A DNA stretch of 64,000 nucleotides, taken from the NCBI RefSeq assembly GCF_000732325.1, contig NZ_BBIW01000002.1, forward strand, positions 522,022 to 586,021, read 5' to 3'. The stretch is from Paenibacillus sp. TCA20. Its GTDB lineage: Bacteria; Bacillota; Bacilli; Paenibacillales; Paenibacillaceae. This document shows positions 1 through 8,446 of this stretch, in pieces. The notes under the pieces are model-generated. The model ran no database searches. It was not told the origin of the DNA and saw only the letters and a program-made list of their open reading frames with translations. A program made the position numbers and the translations under genes. Each line of letters starts with the position of its first letter. Within the stretch, counting starts at the first letter, position 1.

Positions 1-580
1 TTCGATGATGCTCGTTCTCAAGCCGTACCGCTGTATCCAGTTCATCTGAGCGGAACCAAACCGGGCTGCCCTGGAATTCAATCGGACTATCCTCATAGTA
101 AGCCCAAATATAAGACTCGATGTGCGTATCTACCGCCTCTATATAGAGCTTATAAAACGGAGGAAGACGATCCACAACCATCTGGCTGCACAGCTCTTTA
201 ATCCACGCTTTGCCACACTCCAGGGTCATGCGTGAGTAATCCGTCGTCCATACTCTTGCTGCAGCGGATAGCCATTGATCCGTGTTCAGGAACCCCGTAA
301 GCTCAATGTCAAAGATCACATAGTCATAGAGGACATCTTCATTCAACTCGAGTAACGCCTGCTCAACCTCGTTAAATTGCCGATATCCAATGGCTACATC
401 AAAGCCTTCATATTCTGTAACGGCTGGAGTAGAATGACCTTCCTCAATACAATATCGATATCGTCCATCTACAGTACCATCGACTAAAATGACCCGATAT
501 CCGCTGACAGACAAAATTTTGCTCATATTAAGCAGCAGATCGGTTTTGTCACACGGCCCGGCAAAAACATAGCTTTTCAC
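1..580 (-). CDS. Partial P-loop-like protein of a pilus/secretion-type cluster (3' end outside window)
   Basis: Read on the minus strand from a GTG at 580 to the window edge, so the C-terminus is missing. The first 45 residues look like a MinD/CpaE-type fold: a beta strand, a loop GPCDKTDLLL where a Walker A would sit, a helix, then a second strand ending VILVDG. The canonical GKT/S of Walker A is not present, so ATP binding is doubtful. The remaining 145 residues are rich in aromatic and acidic residues and match nothing I recognise. The start overlaps the stop of the SAF-domain gene by 4 bases (GTGA), which implies translational coupling. With the upstream SAF protein and kinase it looks like the edge of a Flp/Tad-like pilus or secretion cluster; that functional link is inference. 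Confidence 0.6.
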   Translation of the reverse strand, partial: MKSYVFAGPCDKTDLLLNMSKILSVSGYRVILVDGTVDGRYRYCIEEGHSTPAVTEYEGFDVAIGYRQFNEVEQALLELNEDVLYDYVIFDIELTGFLNTDQWLSAAARVWTTDYSRMTLECGKAWIKELCSQMVVDRLPPFYKLYIEAVDTHIESYIWAYYEDSPIEFQGSPVWFRSDELDTAVRLENEHHR

Positions 581-1581
581 TCGGTTCCCCCTTCCTGTGC
601 TGTATCCATATTCGTATCCTTCCATAAGGTCTCTTCATCATTTGATGCATCTAATAGACTATTGCCATTGTCTACTTGCTCGTTCAAGGTGTTGTTCCAG
701 TGCGAGGTTCTGTTATCATTCGTGCGAGCAAGTCCATCCTCAATGGATTCAGACACCATGTAATTGGATGAGGAGGATTCATTTAATGCCCTTTCCAAGG
801 AACTGCGCAGCTGCGCAGCAAGTGCCTGCTCGGCCAGATCTACGATATTAGGATTGGATTCGATCAGCGTCAGCACTTCCTTATTGGCTGGATAGGTTGG
901 TATTGCACGTTCTTGAAGTTCAGGTTCTACATATGTAAGAGAATATAATGAGGCTTTGTGAAGATAGGCATCTACCATGGCACTCGATAAAGTGAGTATC
1001 TCTGCTTCTGTTAAAGTCATCCACATCGTGGCCCCATCCAGATCGTGAACCTTCTTCTTCGATAGTACAATGTAATCCTGTCCTGTAGGGAACTGAATCC
1101 GGACATCAATCCGATCACCTGCATCCAATTGTGAGGGACGGGCAATAACCGAAATTTCTCGATTCCTTAAGTCATCCGGTGTCGGCTCCTCGTCATATAG
1201 CATTGCGGCAGTAAGCGAGGTACCGGCCTTGAGCTCAATCTTCGCCACACTTCCCGCAATATCATCCAGCTCACTTATTAAGTTGACAGGTGCTTGTCCT
1301 TGCGGTACCTTCACTGCTCTTACATCTGAATCTTTGATTGATGCTCCTGCCTGAATATCATGTACCATCACATAACCTGTCTTGCTATCCTTCTGTTCGG
1401 CTACAAGCTGTTTTTTAATCTCCAGAAGCTCTTGTTCATGCTTCAATTCCAGTGAATCTGCGGAGTCCTTGTCCAATTTCCAGTCGTACAGCAATAATCC
1501 ACTAAACAAAATACTTGCTGCTCCCGCTCCGATGAGTCCGGCATAAATCTTTTTCTTGCTCTGTTTACGAAGTTTAGACAC
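577..1581 (-). CDS. SAF-domain membrane protein (CpaB/RcpC-like)
   Basis: A 334-residue protein with a basic N-terminus, one membrane segment at about residues 12-32 (GLIGAGAASILFSGLLLY), a short charged coiled region, and a SAF domain at about 70-135 (VMVHDIQAGASIKDSDVRAV, then GTSLTAAMLY). SAF domains are found in CpaB/RcpC pilus assembly proteins and in flagellar FlgA. The part after 135 keeps a beta-rich pattern (ISVIARPSQLDAGDRIDVRI) typical of CpaB-like proteins; the last 70 residues are low-complexity, Asn/Ser/Glu rich. It lies 27 bases downstream of the kinase gene and overlaps the next gene by 4 bases, so it is in one operon. The protein is probably anchored in the membrane with the SAF domain outside. 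The exact partner system is not visible in this window. Confidence 0.7.
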   Translation of the reverse strand: MSKLRKQSKKKIYAGLIGAGAASILFSGLLLYDWKLDKDSADSLELKHEQELLEIKKQLVAEQKDSKTGYVMVHDIQAGASIKDSDVRAVKVPQGQAPVNLISELDDIAGSVAKIELKAGTSLTAAMLYDEEPTPDDLRNREISVIARPSQLDAGDRIDVRIQFPTGQDYIVLSKKKVHDLDGATMWMTLTEAEILTLSSAMVDAYLHKASLYSLTYVEPELQERAIPTYPANKEVLTLIESNPNIVDLAEQALAAQLRSSLERALNESSSSNYMVSESIEDGLARTNDNRTSHWNNTLNEQVDNGNSLLDASNDEETLWKDTNMDTAQEGGTE

Positions 1582-1608
1582 TCGTGGGTCTCCTTTACTA
1601 AACTCTAC

Positions 1609-3081
1609 TTATGCTTTTTTGAATAAGAACCTTCTTCTCTTGCCAATCGGTTTAATCGTGTGTAACAGCTCATGCAACACCTCATCCATTTGCTCTGTAC
1701 GGTCAAAAGGATCAAAATGTGGCGGAACACTGTAAACTCTGGTTGAATCCATCCTTTTCCTCATTCTGTTCACCGTCTCCTTGGAGGCAAGCGGCAGCAG
1801 ATAAGTCCATTTTAATTTGGGCTGATTAGGATACGATTGCATAAACGAGGCCATGTCATCCTGCTTCCATTCGGCAGCAGCATTTACGACTATAGGAAGA
1901 TCACTTCTGAAAAACTCTTCCATCTGACTGTAGTCTCTCTCGCTCCCCAGATCCAGGACGACATATTGATAGCTGCCTCCCAGAAGCTCAACCATCTCAT
2001 ACTTGCTGCTTCTCTGGACATAATGAACTCCTTCAATATCAAAGCTCTTGGCCTGAATATGCTCAGCATCGCGGTAAGCAATTGCCTTAATCCTGGAAAA
2101 AGCAACAGACCGCTTCGACATCTCAATTATGGCCACCTTGTTACCCAGTCTGGCTAAATAATGGCTGATCGCAATTGCGGTATGGGTTACACCTGCTCCA
2201 GCGGCTGTACCGGTGAGTGCAACAATTCGAGTTCCCTGCATCATGCCATCAGACGTTCTAATCACATTCCCATGCTCATAGTGTTCAGATAATCTATACA
2301 TTTCCTCTCTAAGCTCATTGATCGATTGGTATCTGGCCTGTGGTTCATACCTTAACAGCCGTCTCATAACAGGTATATATTTTCGAACGCTTTCATTCCT
2401 AAGCAGCTGCTCCACGCCAGCGATCCATTCACTATGTGCTCCTCTAGTTGACATGTACAGAAACAATGCCCCCAGACTGTATAAATCGCTCCTTGCATCC
2501 GTCTGCCCTGAACCAAACTGTTCAGGAGCTGCGAAGCCGATCGTACCAAGCTTCACCGTGTCTTCATTACCAGAGAGCTTGTACTTTCTGGCGATTCCAA
2601 AATCAATCAATCGAATCTCGTCATGCTGGGCGATCATAATATTGCCGGGCTTCAAATCACGATAGATCATCGGCGGTGTAAGCCCATGTAAATAATCCAA
2701 CACCTCCATAATTTGATGAATAATTCTAATCATCGTATTGACTGGGATCTGAAATTGTTTATGCTGCAGATACTCCTGGAGTGTTATTCCATCAATAAAG
2801 TCCATGACCAAATAACTGTATCCGTCCTCATCCGGCGCAAAAAAATCTACAATATGCGGGAGTCTGGAATGGTGCAATGTAATTAAGGTCTCCGCTTCTG
2901 ACACGATACTCCCATGGAACTCCGGGAGGCTCACATTTTCCTTGACAGCCCATTTCTTGCCGGGCAGCTTGAGATCCTCAGCCAGATAAACATGGCTCAT
3001 ACCTCCAGTTCCAATTTTTCGAATCACACGATATCTCCCTCCGAGGACTGAGCCTCGTTCCAAACGGGAAGGCTGCTTCAT
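1609..3081 (-). CDS. Hanks-type Ser/Thr kinase fused to a MinD/CpaE-like domain
   Basis: 490 residues in two parts. Residues 17-265 form a Hanks-type kinase: glycine loop GTGGMSHVYLAED, Lys47 in AVKEN, catalytic YRDLKPGN at 140-147 (Tyr replaces the usual His), DFG at 160-162, and an activation segment ending GTIGFAAPEQFG. Residues 284-480 look like a SIMIBI ATPase: RIVALTGTAAGAGVTHTAIA, followed by a strand VAIIEM. The Walker A is altered: the expected KT/S is VTHT, with His where the catalytic Lys belongs. There is no membrane segment, so it is likely cytoplasmic. The start is ATG 3081. A promoter and a strong hairpin lie upstream, see those entries. It is the first gene of the operon with the SAF protein and the degenerate P-loop protein. 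I infer a signalling role for that cluster; substrates are unknown. Confidence 0.8.
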   Translation of the reverse strand: MKQPSRLERGSVLGGRYRVIRKIGTGGMSHVYLAEDLKLPGKKWAVKENVSLPEFHGSIVSEAETLITLHHSRLPHIVDFFAPDEDGYSYLVMDFIDGITLQEYLQHKQFQIPVNTMIRIIHQIMEVLDYLHGLTPPMIYRDLKPGNIMIAQHDEIRLIDFGIARKYKLSGNEDTVKLGTIGFAAPEQFGSGQTDARSDLYSLGALFLYMSTRGAHSEWIAGVEQLLRNESVRKYIPVMRRLLRYEPQARYQSINELREEMYRLSEHYEHGNVIRTSDGMMQGTRIVALTGTAAGAGVTHTAIAISHYLARLGNKVAIIEMSKRSVAFSRIKAIAYRDAEHIQAKSFDIEGVHYVQRSSKYEMVELLGGSYQYVVLDLGSERDYSQMEEFFRSDLPIVVNAAAEWKQDDMASFMQSYPNQPKLKWTYLLPLASKETVNRMRKRMDSTRVYSVPPHFDPFDRTEQMDEVLHELLHTIKPIGKRRRFLFKKA

Positions 3082-3101
3082 TCAAAACCCCCTAACAGGC
3101 A

Positions 3102-3170
3102 CAAAAAAAAGGAAAGCCCCTATAGCGGTCTGCAGAATCCTGCTGAACCTTGGCTATAGGGATGCTTTCC
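3102..3170 (-). terminator. Long hairpin with T-tract in the kinase leader
   Basis: On the minus strand GGAAAGC pairs with GCTTTCC and CCCTATAGC pairs with GCTATAGGG, enclosing a smaller GCAG/CTGC stem, followed by nine T residues at 3110-3102. This is an intrinsic terminator ending only about 20 bases before the kinase start. It could end transcription from the upstream methyltransferase gene. Because a promoter lies between that gene and the hairpin, it may instead act as an attenuator for the kinase operon. Confidence 0.75.
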
Positions 3171-3198
3171 CATTTCCGTACTGGTTAATTTTGGGTTA

Positions 3199-3227
3199 AT
3201 TATATGACATAGACAGGGATATGTAAA
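3199..3227 (-). promoter_or_regulatory. SigA-type promoter upstream of the kinase leader
   Basis: Minus-strand TTTACA (3227-3222), 17-base spacer, TATAAT (3204-3199). The match is near perfect. Transcription would begin around 3192 and run straight into the hairpin at 3170-3111. Confidence 0.6.
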
Positions 3228-3301
3228 GTGTTTTTTTGCTTTATATAGCAAAAGAGGATCACGGCTATAATAGACGGACCCTCTATATAAGATAATGCGG
3301 C

Positions 3302-4351
3302 TTAGTACTTAATCATATATAGCGTGATTTCATCACGGTTATGGAATAGCTGCTTGGCTCTCTGCACCTGCATTCGAGCATCCTCGAATACTTCAATAAC
3401 TTCACGAATTAGGGCCATCGGCTTCTTATGCATAAGTTTAACCGTCACGACCGCCGTTCCTCCTGATTGAAGACTATCCAGTAAGCCTGTCACCAGTTTG
3501 GCCATAAGTTTCGGACTCCAGCTCATATCACATACGAGAAGATCAAACTCGTTATCTCTGAATTTGACATCGCCCGCATTCTTGGAGAGGTACTTCAGAT
3601 TCGGATGATCCAGCAGGGAAGGGTTCATTTTCGCGGGATCTACCGCGGTGACTTGAAGGCCTCTTTCCAGAAGGAATGAAGTCCAGCCCCCCGGAGCTGC
3701 GCCGATATCGAGTGCACGATGAAAGGACGAGAAAGGGATACCCAGCGTTTTTTCCGCCTCTAGCAGCTTGAACTTTGCTCTTGAGATTTGTCCCTCTTCC
3801 TTCTGAAAACGAACTGCGCCTCCGTTCCAATCGGACAGATTATCCGCAGGAGCAGAGACGCCGGCATACAAGCGTTCTCCGGTCAGATAAACAGAGACAA
3901 CCTTGTCGGCATCCTGAACCGTATGTTCTGCATGCAATTCATCAATGCCGGCAAGTATATACTGCTTTAATGTACCCGAGGTTTCCGTCCATGCGCTTTC
4001 TTCGGTCTTACGCACCTGCAAGGCAAACGTCCCCTCTTGAAGGGCAGGATGTGCCATTAAATAGCGATATAGACGGGCAAATGAAGCCTCTTGATCCTCT
4101 ACATTTTCTTCAAACTGAACTGGGAACACATGTCTCAAGAATATGAGCGGTTCCCTCGTGAGCAGGTCGTTCACTGCTGACTGCTCTCTCGGCAGGGTCG
4201 CCAGGAAGACTTCGCTCTGTACTATAACTGAGCTTTTCACACTCCCAAATACTCTTCGAAGCTCCTCTTGAGCATACGGAGCAAACCCATGATTTGCGGT
4301 ACAAATGAATCTTGCAGAATGTGCTTCTGCGTATTGTTCTTGATTAGTCAA
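3302..4351 (-). CDS. FtsJ/RlmM-like SAM-dependent RNA ribose methyltransferase
   Basis: 349 residues. The N-terminal half (1-180) has the THUMP-like layout seen in RlmM-type enzymes. The C-terminal half is a class I methyltransferase with the SAM motif LDIGAAPGGWTSFLL at about 214-228, an acidic VTAVDPAKM strand, and LLVCDMSWSP, which supplies the FtsJ catalytic Asp; Lys in VTVKLMHKKP and Glu in DEITLYMIKY fit the K-D-K-E tetrad of 2'-O-methyltransferases. RlmM modifies C2498 of 23S rRNA in E. coli; the exact target here is not provable. The gene starts at ATG 4351, six bases after the ABC ATPase gene, so it is co-transcribed with it. Confidence 0.8.
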   Translation of the reverse strand: MTNQEQYAEAHSARFICTANHGFAPYAQEELRRVFGSVKSSVIVQSEVFLATLPREQSAVNDLLTREPLIFLRHVFPVQFEENVEDQEASFARLYRYLMAHPALQEGTFALQVRKTEESAWTETSGTLKQYILAGIDELHAEHTVQDADKVVSVYLTGERLYAGVSAPADNLSDWNGGAVRFQKEEGQISRAKFKLLEAEKTLGIPFSSFHRALDIGAAPGGWTSFLLERGLQVTAVDPAKMNPSLLDHPNLKYLSKNAGDVKFRDNEFDLLVCDMSWSPKLMAKLVTGLLDSLQSGGTAVVTVKLMHKKPMALIREVIEVFEDARMQVQRAKQLFHNRDEITLYMIKY

Positions 4352-4357
4352 AATAGG

Positions 4358-5131
4358 TTAACCTCCACTGCATACCCGTATCCATGGTCTGTCCTCGAAC
4401 CAATCCAGCTCTACAGCAATACCATAGGTATGCATTATTGTTTCTTTTGTCAATACTTCCTTCTTAGGTCCTGCAGCTGCAACCATGCCATCCTTGATAA
4501 GTGCAATATGAGTAAATAAGGGCGTAATCTCTTCAATATGATGAGTCACATAGACGATCGAAATATCTTTGTTTCCGATCTCATCCACCGCTGACAGCAT
4601 TTTTTCTCTCTCGAATAAATCAAGACCTGAGCACGGCTCGTCCATAATCAACAATTTGGGCTGTGCCATGAGTGAGCGGGCGAGAAGCACCTTTTTTCTT
4701 TCTCCTTGAGACAATGTCCCAAATGGCTGCTCCGCTAAATGAGCAAATCCAATCTCGGCCAGCCGGGCACGGGCCTGCTCCTGCACCTCGTCAGGAATAT
4801 GCTGATAGAAGCGTAGAAATGCAAAAGCACCCGTGGCCACAACCTCCCATACCGGATCCTTCAGTGCGAGCTTTTCAATCAGTGTTTGACTGATGTAGCC
4901 AATCTCCTTACGAACTTCGCGCACGTCGCATTCGCCATACAAGTAATCCAGTACTTTTACCTTGCCCTCAGAGGGAAACATATAACCCATGGTCATCTCA
5001 AGTATGGTCGTTTTGCCGCTGCCGTTTCTACCAAGAATGACCCAGTTTTCTCCTGCCTTCATTTCAAGATTAACATCATTTAATATTTGCTTGTCTCCCC
5101 GGCGAAGACTGACGTGCTCCATTTCGATCAT
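4358..5131 (-). CDS. YlmA-like ABC transporter ATP-binding protein
   Basis: 257 residues, one ABC ATPase domain: Walker A GRNGSGKTT near residue 34, Q-loop GYISQTLIEK, signature LSQGERKK near 141, Walker B LLIMDEPCSGLD and H-loop YVTHHIEE. It resembles YlmA of Bacillus and the MolC/ModF type of stand-alone ATPase. There is no permease gene next to it, so its partner is elsewhere or it acts in a non-transport role. It overlaps the thioredoxin gene by 4 bases and is followed after 6 bases by the methyltransferase gene. Confidence 0.8.
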   Translation of the reverse strand: MIEMEHVSLRRGDKQILNDVNLEMKAGENWVILGRNGSGKTTILEMTMGYMFPSEGKVKVLDYLYGECDVREVRKEIGYISQTLIEKLALKDPVWEVVATGAFAFLRFYQHIPDEVQEQARARLAEIGFAHLAEQPFGTLSQGERKKVLLARSLMAQPKLLIMDEPCSGLDLFEREKMLSAVDEIGNKDISIVYVTHHIEEITPLFTHIALIKDGMVAAAGPKKEVLTKETIMHTYGIAVELDWFEDRPWIRVCSGG

Positions 5132-5442
5132 ATGATTACCCTCCTGATTTGAGAGAGCAGATGCTCTACGGATTCCATTCGATATATCGATGTAGGGAGT
5201 TCTTTTGCACCGCTAAACAGCAATACGGCAGGGACGCTCCTGATCTGGTATTGCTGTACGAGACTTTGAATCTGGGTGATATTCGCTTCATATAAAACGC
5301 CTGAAGGCAATAAGTGCTCACATACCTCCAGCATACGCCGAGCTGCATGACATGTACCGCATAGCGGAGTGTAGACAAACAAGGCAAAAGCCTGTCCCTC
5401 CCAAGCCATCTTCAAAATTCCTTGTTCAGTAGCTTCAATCAT
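5128..5442 (-). CDS. Thioredoxin-fold protein
   Basis: 104 residues, the size of a single thioredoxin domain. The active-site CGTC is at Cys28-Cys31 (YTPLCGTCHAARRMLE), and the cis-proline motif is visible as SVPAVLLF near residue 74. The normal WCGPC is replaced by LCGTC, so it belongs to the YtpP/YusE type of thioredoxin-like proteins rather than TrxA. It probably carries out thiol-disulfide exchange in the cytoplasm. The gene sits between the cREC gene (2-base gap) and the ABC ATPase gene (4-base overlap), within one operon. Confidence 0.75.
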   Translation of the reverse strand: MIEATEQGILKMAWEGQAFALFVYTPLCGTCHAARRMLEVCEHLLPSGVLYEANITQIQSLVQQYQIRSVPAVLLFSGAKELPTSIYRMESVEHLLSQIRRVII

Positions 5443-5444
5443 GC

Positions 5445-5786
5445 CTAATCCTGCCTCACAGTACCTGAAATGCTCGCTAGCAATTCATAAGGAATGGGAC
5501 CGTTATGCACTTCTACATCTTCAGGCTTGTTTGAATACAGCAATTCATACATGGCTCTTCTTCCATAGTCACTCGAGGTATGCAGAAATATTTTCTCAGG
5601 ATACACCTTGCGTTCCACAATAAAAGAAGCGATCTCAAGCCCTGTCGGCTTGTCATAACCCAGATCATAGTCTAATGACAAAATGTTTACTCCATATTCA
5701 TTGAGCAGCAGCTTACATTCTTCTGCATCTCGAGCAAGTGTGAATCCTGGAGGGCAAGCCCGGTAATCATCCAAAAAAATGTTCAT
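5445..5786 (-). CDS. Stand-alone receiver-like protein (cyclic-phosphate processing receiver, cREC type)
   Basis: 113 residues. It begins MNIFLDDYRACPPG and continues with LSLDYDLG near residue 35, then IFLHTSSDYGRRAM near 67 and a C-terminal VHNGPIPYE. This is the receiver fold with LDD and D-x-D-L-G motifs and an HTSS element in place of the usual receiver Thr/Lys arrangement. It fits the cREC family, which comparative genomics has linked to nucleotide or cyclic-phosphate chemistry; that function is proposed for the family, not shown here. No output domain and no kinase neighbour are present, so it is not an ordinary response regulator. It is 2 bases from the thioredoxin gene. Confidence 0.6.
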   Translation of the reverse strand: MNIFLDDYRACPPGFTLARDAEECKLLLNEYGVNILSLDYDLGYDKPTGLEIASFIVERKVYPEKIFLHTSSDYGRRAMYELLYSNKPEDVEVHNGPIPYELLASISGTVRQD

Positions 5787-5806
5787 GAACCGCTCTCCTC
5801 TCCTCG

Positions 5807-6646
5807 TTAGTTTAGCCAGGAACGAATCTGCTCGATATCGTCCTTGTGACTTCCATCGTCACCTTTTTCACTTTCGAGAACCCAGATACAGTCTGCGAGC
5901 TCCTCGCGGTTTAACAGCCATGACAGTCCATCCACGCCAATTTTTCCTCTGCCGACCCGTTCATGCCGATCTTTAAATGACCGGAAGCCATACTTAGAGT
6001 CATTGACATGGACGGCAATCAGCTGAGCCCAATACCCTGTATCATGTCCCTTTTGTATCATCTGATCATCTGTCGTCCCATTCCATAACCCGCTCGCAAA
6101 AGCATGGCATGTATCGAGACAGAATCCGATCGCTCCCGCATGACTCGATAAGCTTCGGATCTGAACGATTTCTTCCATCGTCGTACCCATTGGACCATGA
6201 TCCCCAGCCTGATTCTCAATCAGAAGCTTGGCCTTACCAGACCAGCCGGACAACACCTCATCCATAAACTGGATGACATTGCGATAGGACTGCAGCGGAT
6301 CCTCTGTCTTGGCATGTCCAAAATGGACAACCACGCCTGCTGAGCCGCAAGCTTCTGCTATCTCCAGATCATTTTTGAGAGAGGCAACCATCGACTCGTA
6401 CAGATCCGTTCCTTTTAACTTCCCTACAGCGGGATTCGTAGGATAAGGCGAATGTGCAATAGACTGGATATGATGCTCAGTACAATATAATTTACATCTT
6501 GCAGCCTCCGTCTGATCATAGGCCTTGGTCCCGAGACCACGAGGGTTCTTTGGAAAATACTGAAATGAAGTGCCTCCCATGTCATGCGCCCTCATTGCAG
6601 CCTGTTTGTATCCTCCCCTCGTGCTCACATGTCCCCCAATGTACAA
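5807..6646 (-). CDS. nfo: Endonuclease IV (AP endonuclease)
   Basis: 279 residues, the standard length. It begins MYIGGHVSTRGGYKQA and contains FQYFPKNPRG, IAHSPYPTN, VVHFGHAKT, LLIENQAG, GFCLDTCHAFASG and IAVHVNDSK, which supply the trinuclear zinc ligands of the Nfo family. The enzyme nicks DNA 5' of abasic sites in base excision repair. It follows the Fpg/Nei-type glycosylase gene with a 1-base gap, so a glycosylase and the AP endonuclease that would finish its job are made from the same message. Confidence 0.92.
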   Translation of the reverse strand: MYIGGHVSTRGGYKQAAMRAHDMGGTSFQYFPKNPRGLGTKAYDQTEAARCKLYCTEHHIQSIAHSPYPTNPAVGKLKGTDLYESMVASLKNDLEIAEACGSAGVVVHFGHAKTEDPLQSYRNVIQFMDEVLSGWSGKAKLLIENQAGDHGPMGTTMEEIVQIRSLSSHAGAIGFCLDTCHAFASGLWNGTTDDQMIQKGHDTGYWAQLIAVHVNDSKYGFRSFKDRHERVGRGKIGVDGLSWLLNREELADCIWVLESEKGDDGSHKDDIEQIRSWLN

Positions 6647-6647
6647 G

Positions 6648-7475
6648 TCAGGCTTCTTCCTTCTGACATTCCGGACAGTAAAAAGCTTTCTTGCCCGTAA
6701 TCAGCGTCTTGGTAATGATCCCCTTATTGCAGCGAGTGCAGGTTTCCCCTTCACGATCGTATACTCTGCATTGTTCGTTGTATTTACCGGTGAGTTCATC
6801 GCCTTCATACAGCGGCATTTCCATATATCCTCCACCAGCAGTAGCTTCTCGCAAGACCGATTGAATCGATCGGTACAGCCTGCTTGTTAATTCACCAGAT
6901 TCCAATACCTTTTGGATCTTCGTGCTTGGTGTGAGACTTGCTGCGAATGCGATCTCATCCGAATAACAGTTACCAATTCCCGCGATGACCTCCTGATTAA
7001 CGAGAGTCGATTTGATTGTTCCTCTTCTCCCTTTCAGCACGGCTCTGAACTTATCTTCAGTAAAACGGTAATCAAGCGGTTCTGGACCTAGTTCTGACAT
7101 GGTCTCATCCGTTTCTTTCGCACTCAGCAGATGCAAATATCCCAGTCTTAGTCCGATAAAATATAAGGTTATATCGCCGAATTGAATCTCAATCTGCGTA
7201 TTACGATCTGGGCGCTGATCTTCTGTTCCTAAATATAAAACACCGCCAAGCATCAAATGCAATACTAATCTGCGGCCTGTGCTCAGGTGGAATATCAAAT
7301 GCTTAGCCCGGCGCTCGATATATACGATTCGTGTATTTAGTAGTGAAGATGTGAATTCGTCTGAAGTGACATTTATAGATTTTTCACGATTAAGGGTCAC
7401 TTGAGTTATCGGAATATCTAATATTCGATCAGATAATAGCTGCTTGTAATTCTCCATTTCCGGTAGTTCCGGCAT
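6648..7475 (-). CDS. Fpg/Nei-family DNA glycosylase
   Basis: 275 residues. It starts MPELPEMENYKQLL, so Pro2 (the Schiff-base nucleophile) and Glu3 are present. The helix-two-turn-helix region reads STLVNQEVIAGIGNCYSDEIAF near residue 160, and a C-terminal zinc finger has four cysteines (CTRC, then YCPEC). The MPELPEME start and the loop differ somewhat from the polA-linked mutM gene of Bacilli, so this may be a second Fpg/Nei paralogue with endonuclease VIII-like preference; the substrate cannot be read from the sequence. It is directly upstream of nfo. Confidence 0.85.
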   Translation of the reverse strand: MPELPEMENYKQLLSDRILDIPITQVTLNREKSINVTSDEFTSSLLNTRIVYIERRAKHLIFHLSTGRRLVLHLMLGGVLYLGTEDQRPDRNTQIEIQFGDITLYFIGLRLGYLHLLSAKETDETMSELGPEPLDYRFTEDKFRAVLKGRRGTIKSTLVNQEVIAGIGNCYSDEIAFAASLTPSTKIQKVLESGELTSRLYRSIQSVLREATAGGGYMEMPLYEGDELTGKYNEQCRVYDREGETCTRCNKGIITKTLITGKKAFYCPECQKEEA

Positions 7476-7536
7476 CTTTGCATTCTTCCTTTCACTTGTT
7501 GCTTGTTGCTGTCCATGTTACATTATACGCCATTCA

Positions 7537-8319
7537 CTAGATGCTGCTCACCAGTTTGTGCAAATCTTCATAAATTTCATCAGGCTTAATTCCTGTCGCA
7601 CGAACATGGGCATCCAAATTCTCTCTCGTCGTTACACCTGTCAGCACTAAAATGGAGGAACAGCCGGCTGCTGCTCCAGCTGCAATATCCGTACGCATAT
7701 TATCTCCAATGACGGCAACCTCAGCTGCCGGCAGCCCTAATCGGTCAATCGCATGCTTCATCAAAATGCTCGAAGGCTTGCCAATGACGACCGGCTTCAC
7801 CTGTGTAGCCGCCTCAATTGCAGCCCCTATGGTTCCAGCCCCCGGAGTCAGACCATCATCTGCAGGAAGCTGCAAGTCAGGATTTGTCATGATAAACTGA
7901 GCTCCACCGTTAATCCAGCGCAGAGCCTGCGTCAGCTTATGGTATGTAAATTCACGATCAATCCCTTGTATCACATACTCAGGGGACGCTTCCGTTATTT
8001 GAAGTCCCGCAGCTTGAATGGCTTGGTATAAACCATCCTCTCCAATATAAGCTACTCTGGCACCTGGTGATTCCTCAGCTACATACTCAGCCGCAGCGAC
8101 TGCCGAGGTACATACTTCTTCCCCGACCGCTTCAATTCCCAAGGATCTCAGATGCTCAGCGACACCTTCCGGAGTTCTTGAAGAATTGTTTGTTACATAT
8201 AAGTACGGAATGCCTGAATTTCGTAAATGCTGAATGAGCAGATCTGCCCCATCAATCCGGTGCTTCCCATGATATATAGTTCCGTCCAAGTCGAGCAAGT
8301 AGGCTTTCGGTTGTGACAA
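7537..8319 (-). CDS. HAD-type sugar/nucleotide phosphatase (NagD/YutF-like, TIGR01457 type)
   Basis: 260 residues. HAD motif I is LLDLDGTIYHG at residues 9-19, motif II is YVTNNSSRTP near 41, motif III Lys lies in VVIGKPSSI, and motif IV is VAVIGDNMRTDIAAG near 205. The NNSSRTPE after motif II and the C2-type cap are typical of the NagD/AraL/YutF group. These are cytoplasmic phosphatases with broad specificity, often for nucleotides or sugar phosphates. The gene stands alone, 61 bases upstream of the glycosylase gene start; a readthrough operon is possible. Confidence 0.82.
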   Translation of the reverse strand: MSQPKAYLLDLDGTIYHGKHRIDGADLLIQHLRNSGIPYLYVTNNSSRTPEGVAEHLRSLGIEAVGEEVCTSAVAAAEYVAEESPGARVAYIGEDGLYQAIQAAGLQITEASPEYVIQGIDREFTYHKLTQALRWINGGAQFIMTNPDLQLPADDGLTPGAGTIGAAIEAATQVKPVVIGKPSSILMKHAIDRLGLPAAEVAVIGDNMRTDIAAGAAAGCSSILVLTGVTTRENLDAHVRATGIKPDEIYEDLHKLVSSI

Positions 8320-8446
8320 TTCATCTCACTCCTTACATAAAGAATAAACCCTTTGTATGTACGCTTGTTAGATAAGCATTATGCCCATCGTACATCCTTT
8401 TTAAATCGATTGCAAAACATGAATAACAGGGTCTTTACTATGTTGT

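Noticed and set aside
1837..2157. Plus-strand open frames inside the kinase gene and comparable frames across other genes
   Set aside because: They lie on the opposite strand of strongly conserved genes, lack RBS and family features, and are best explained as shadows.
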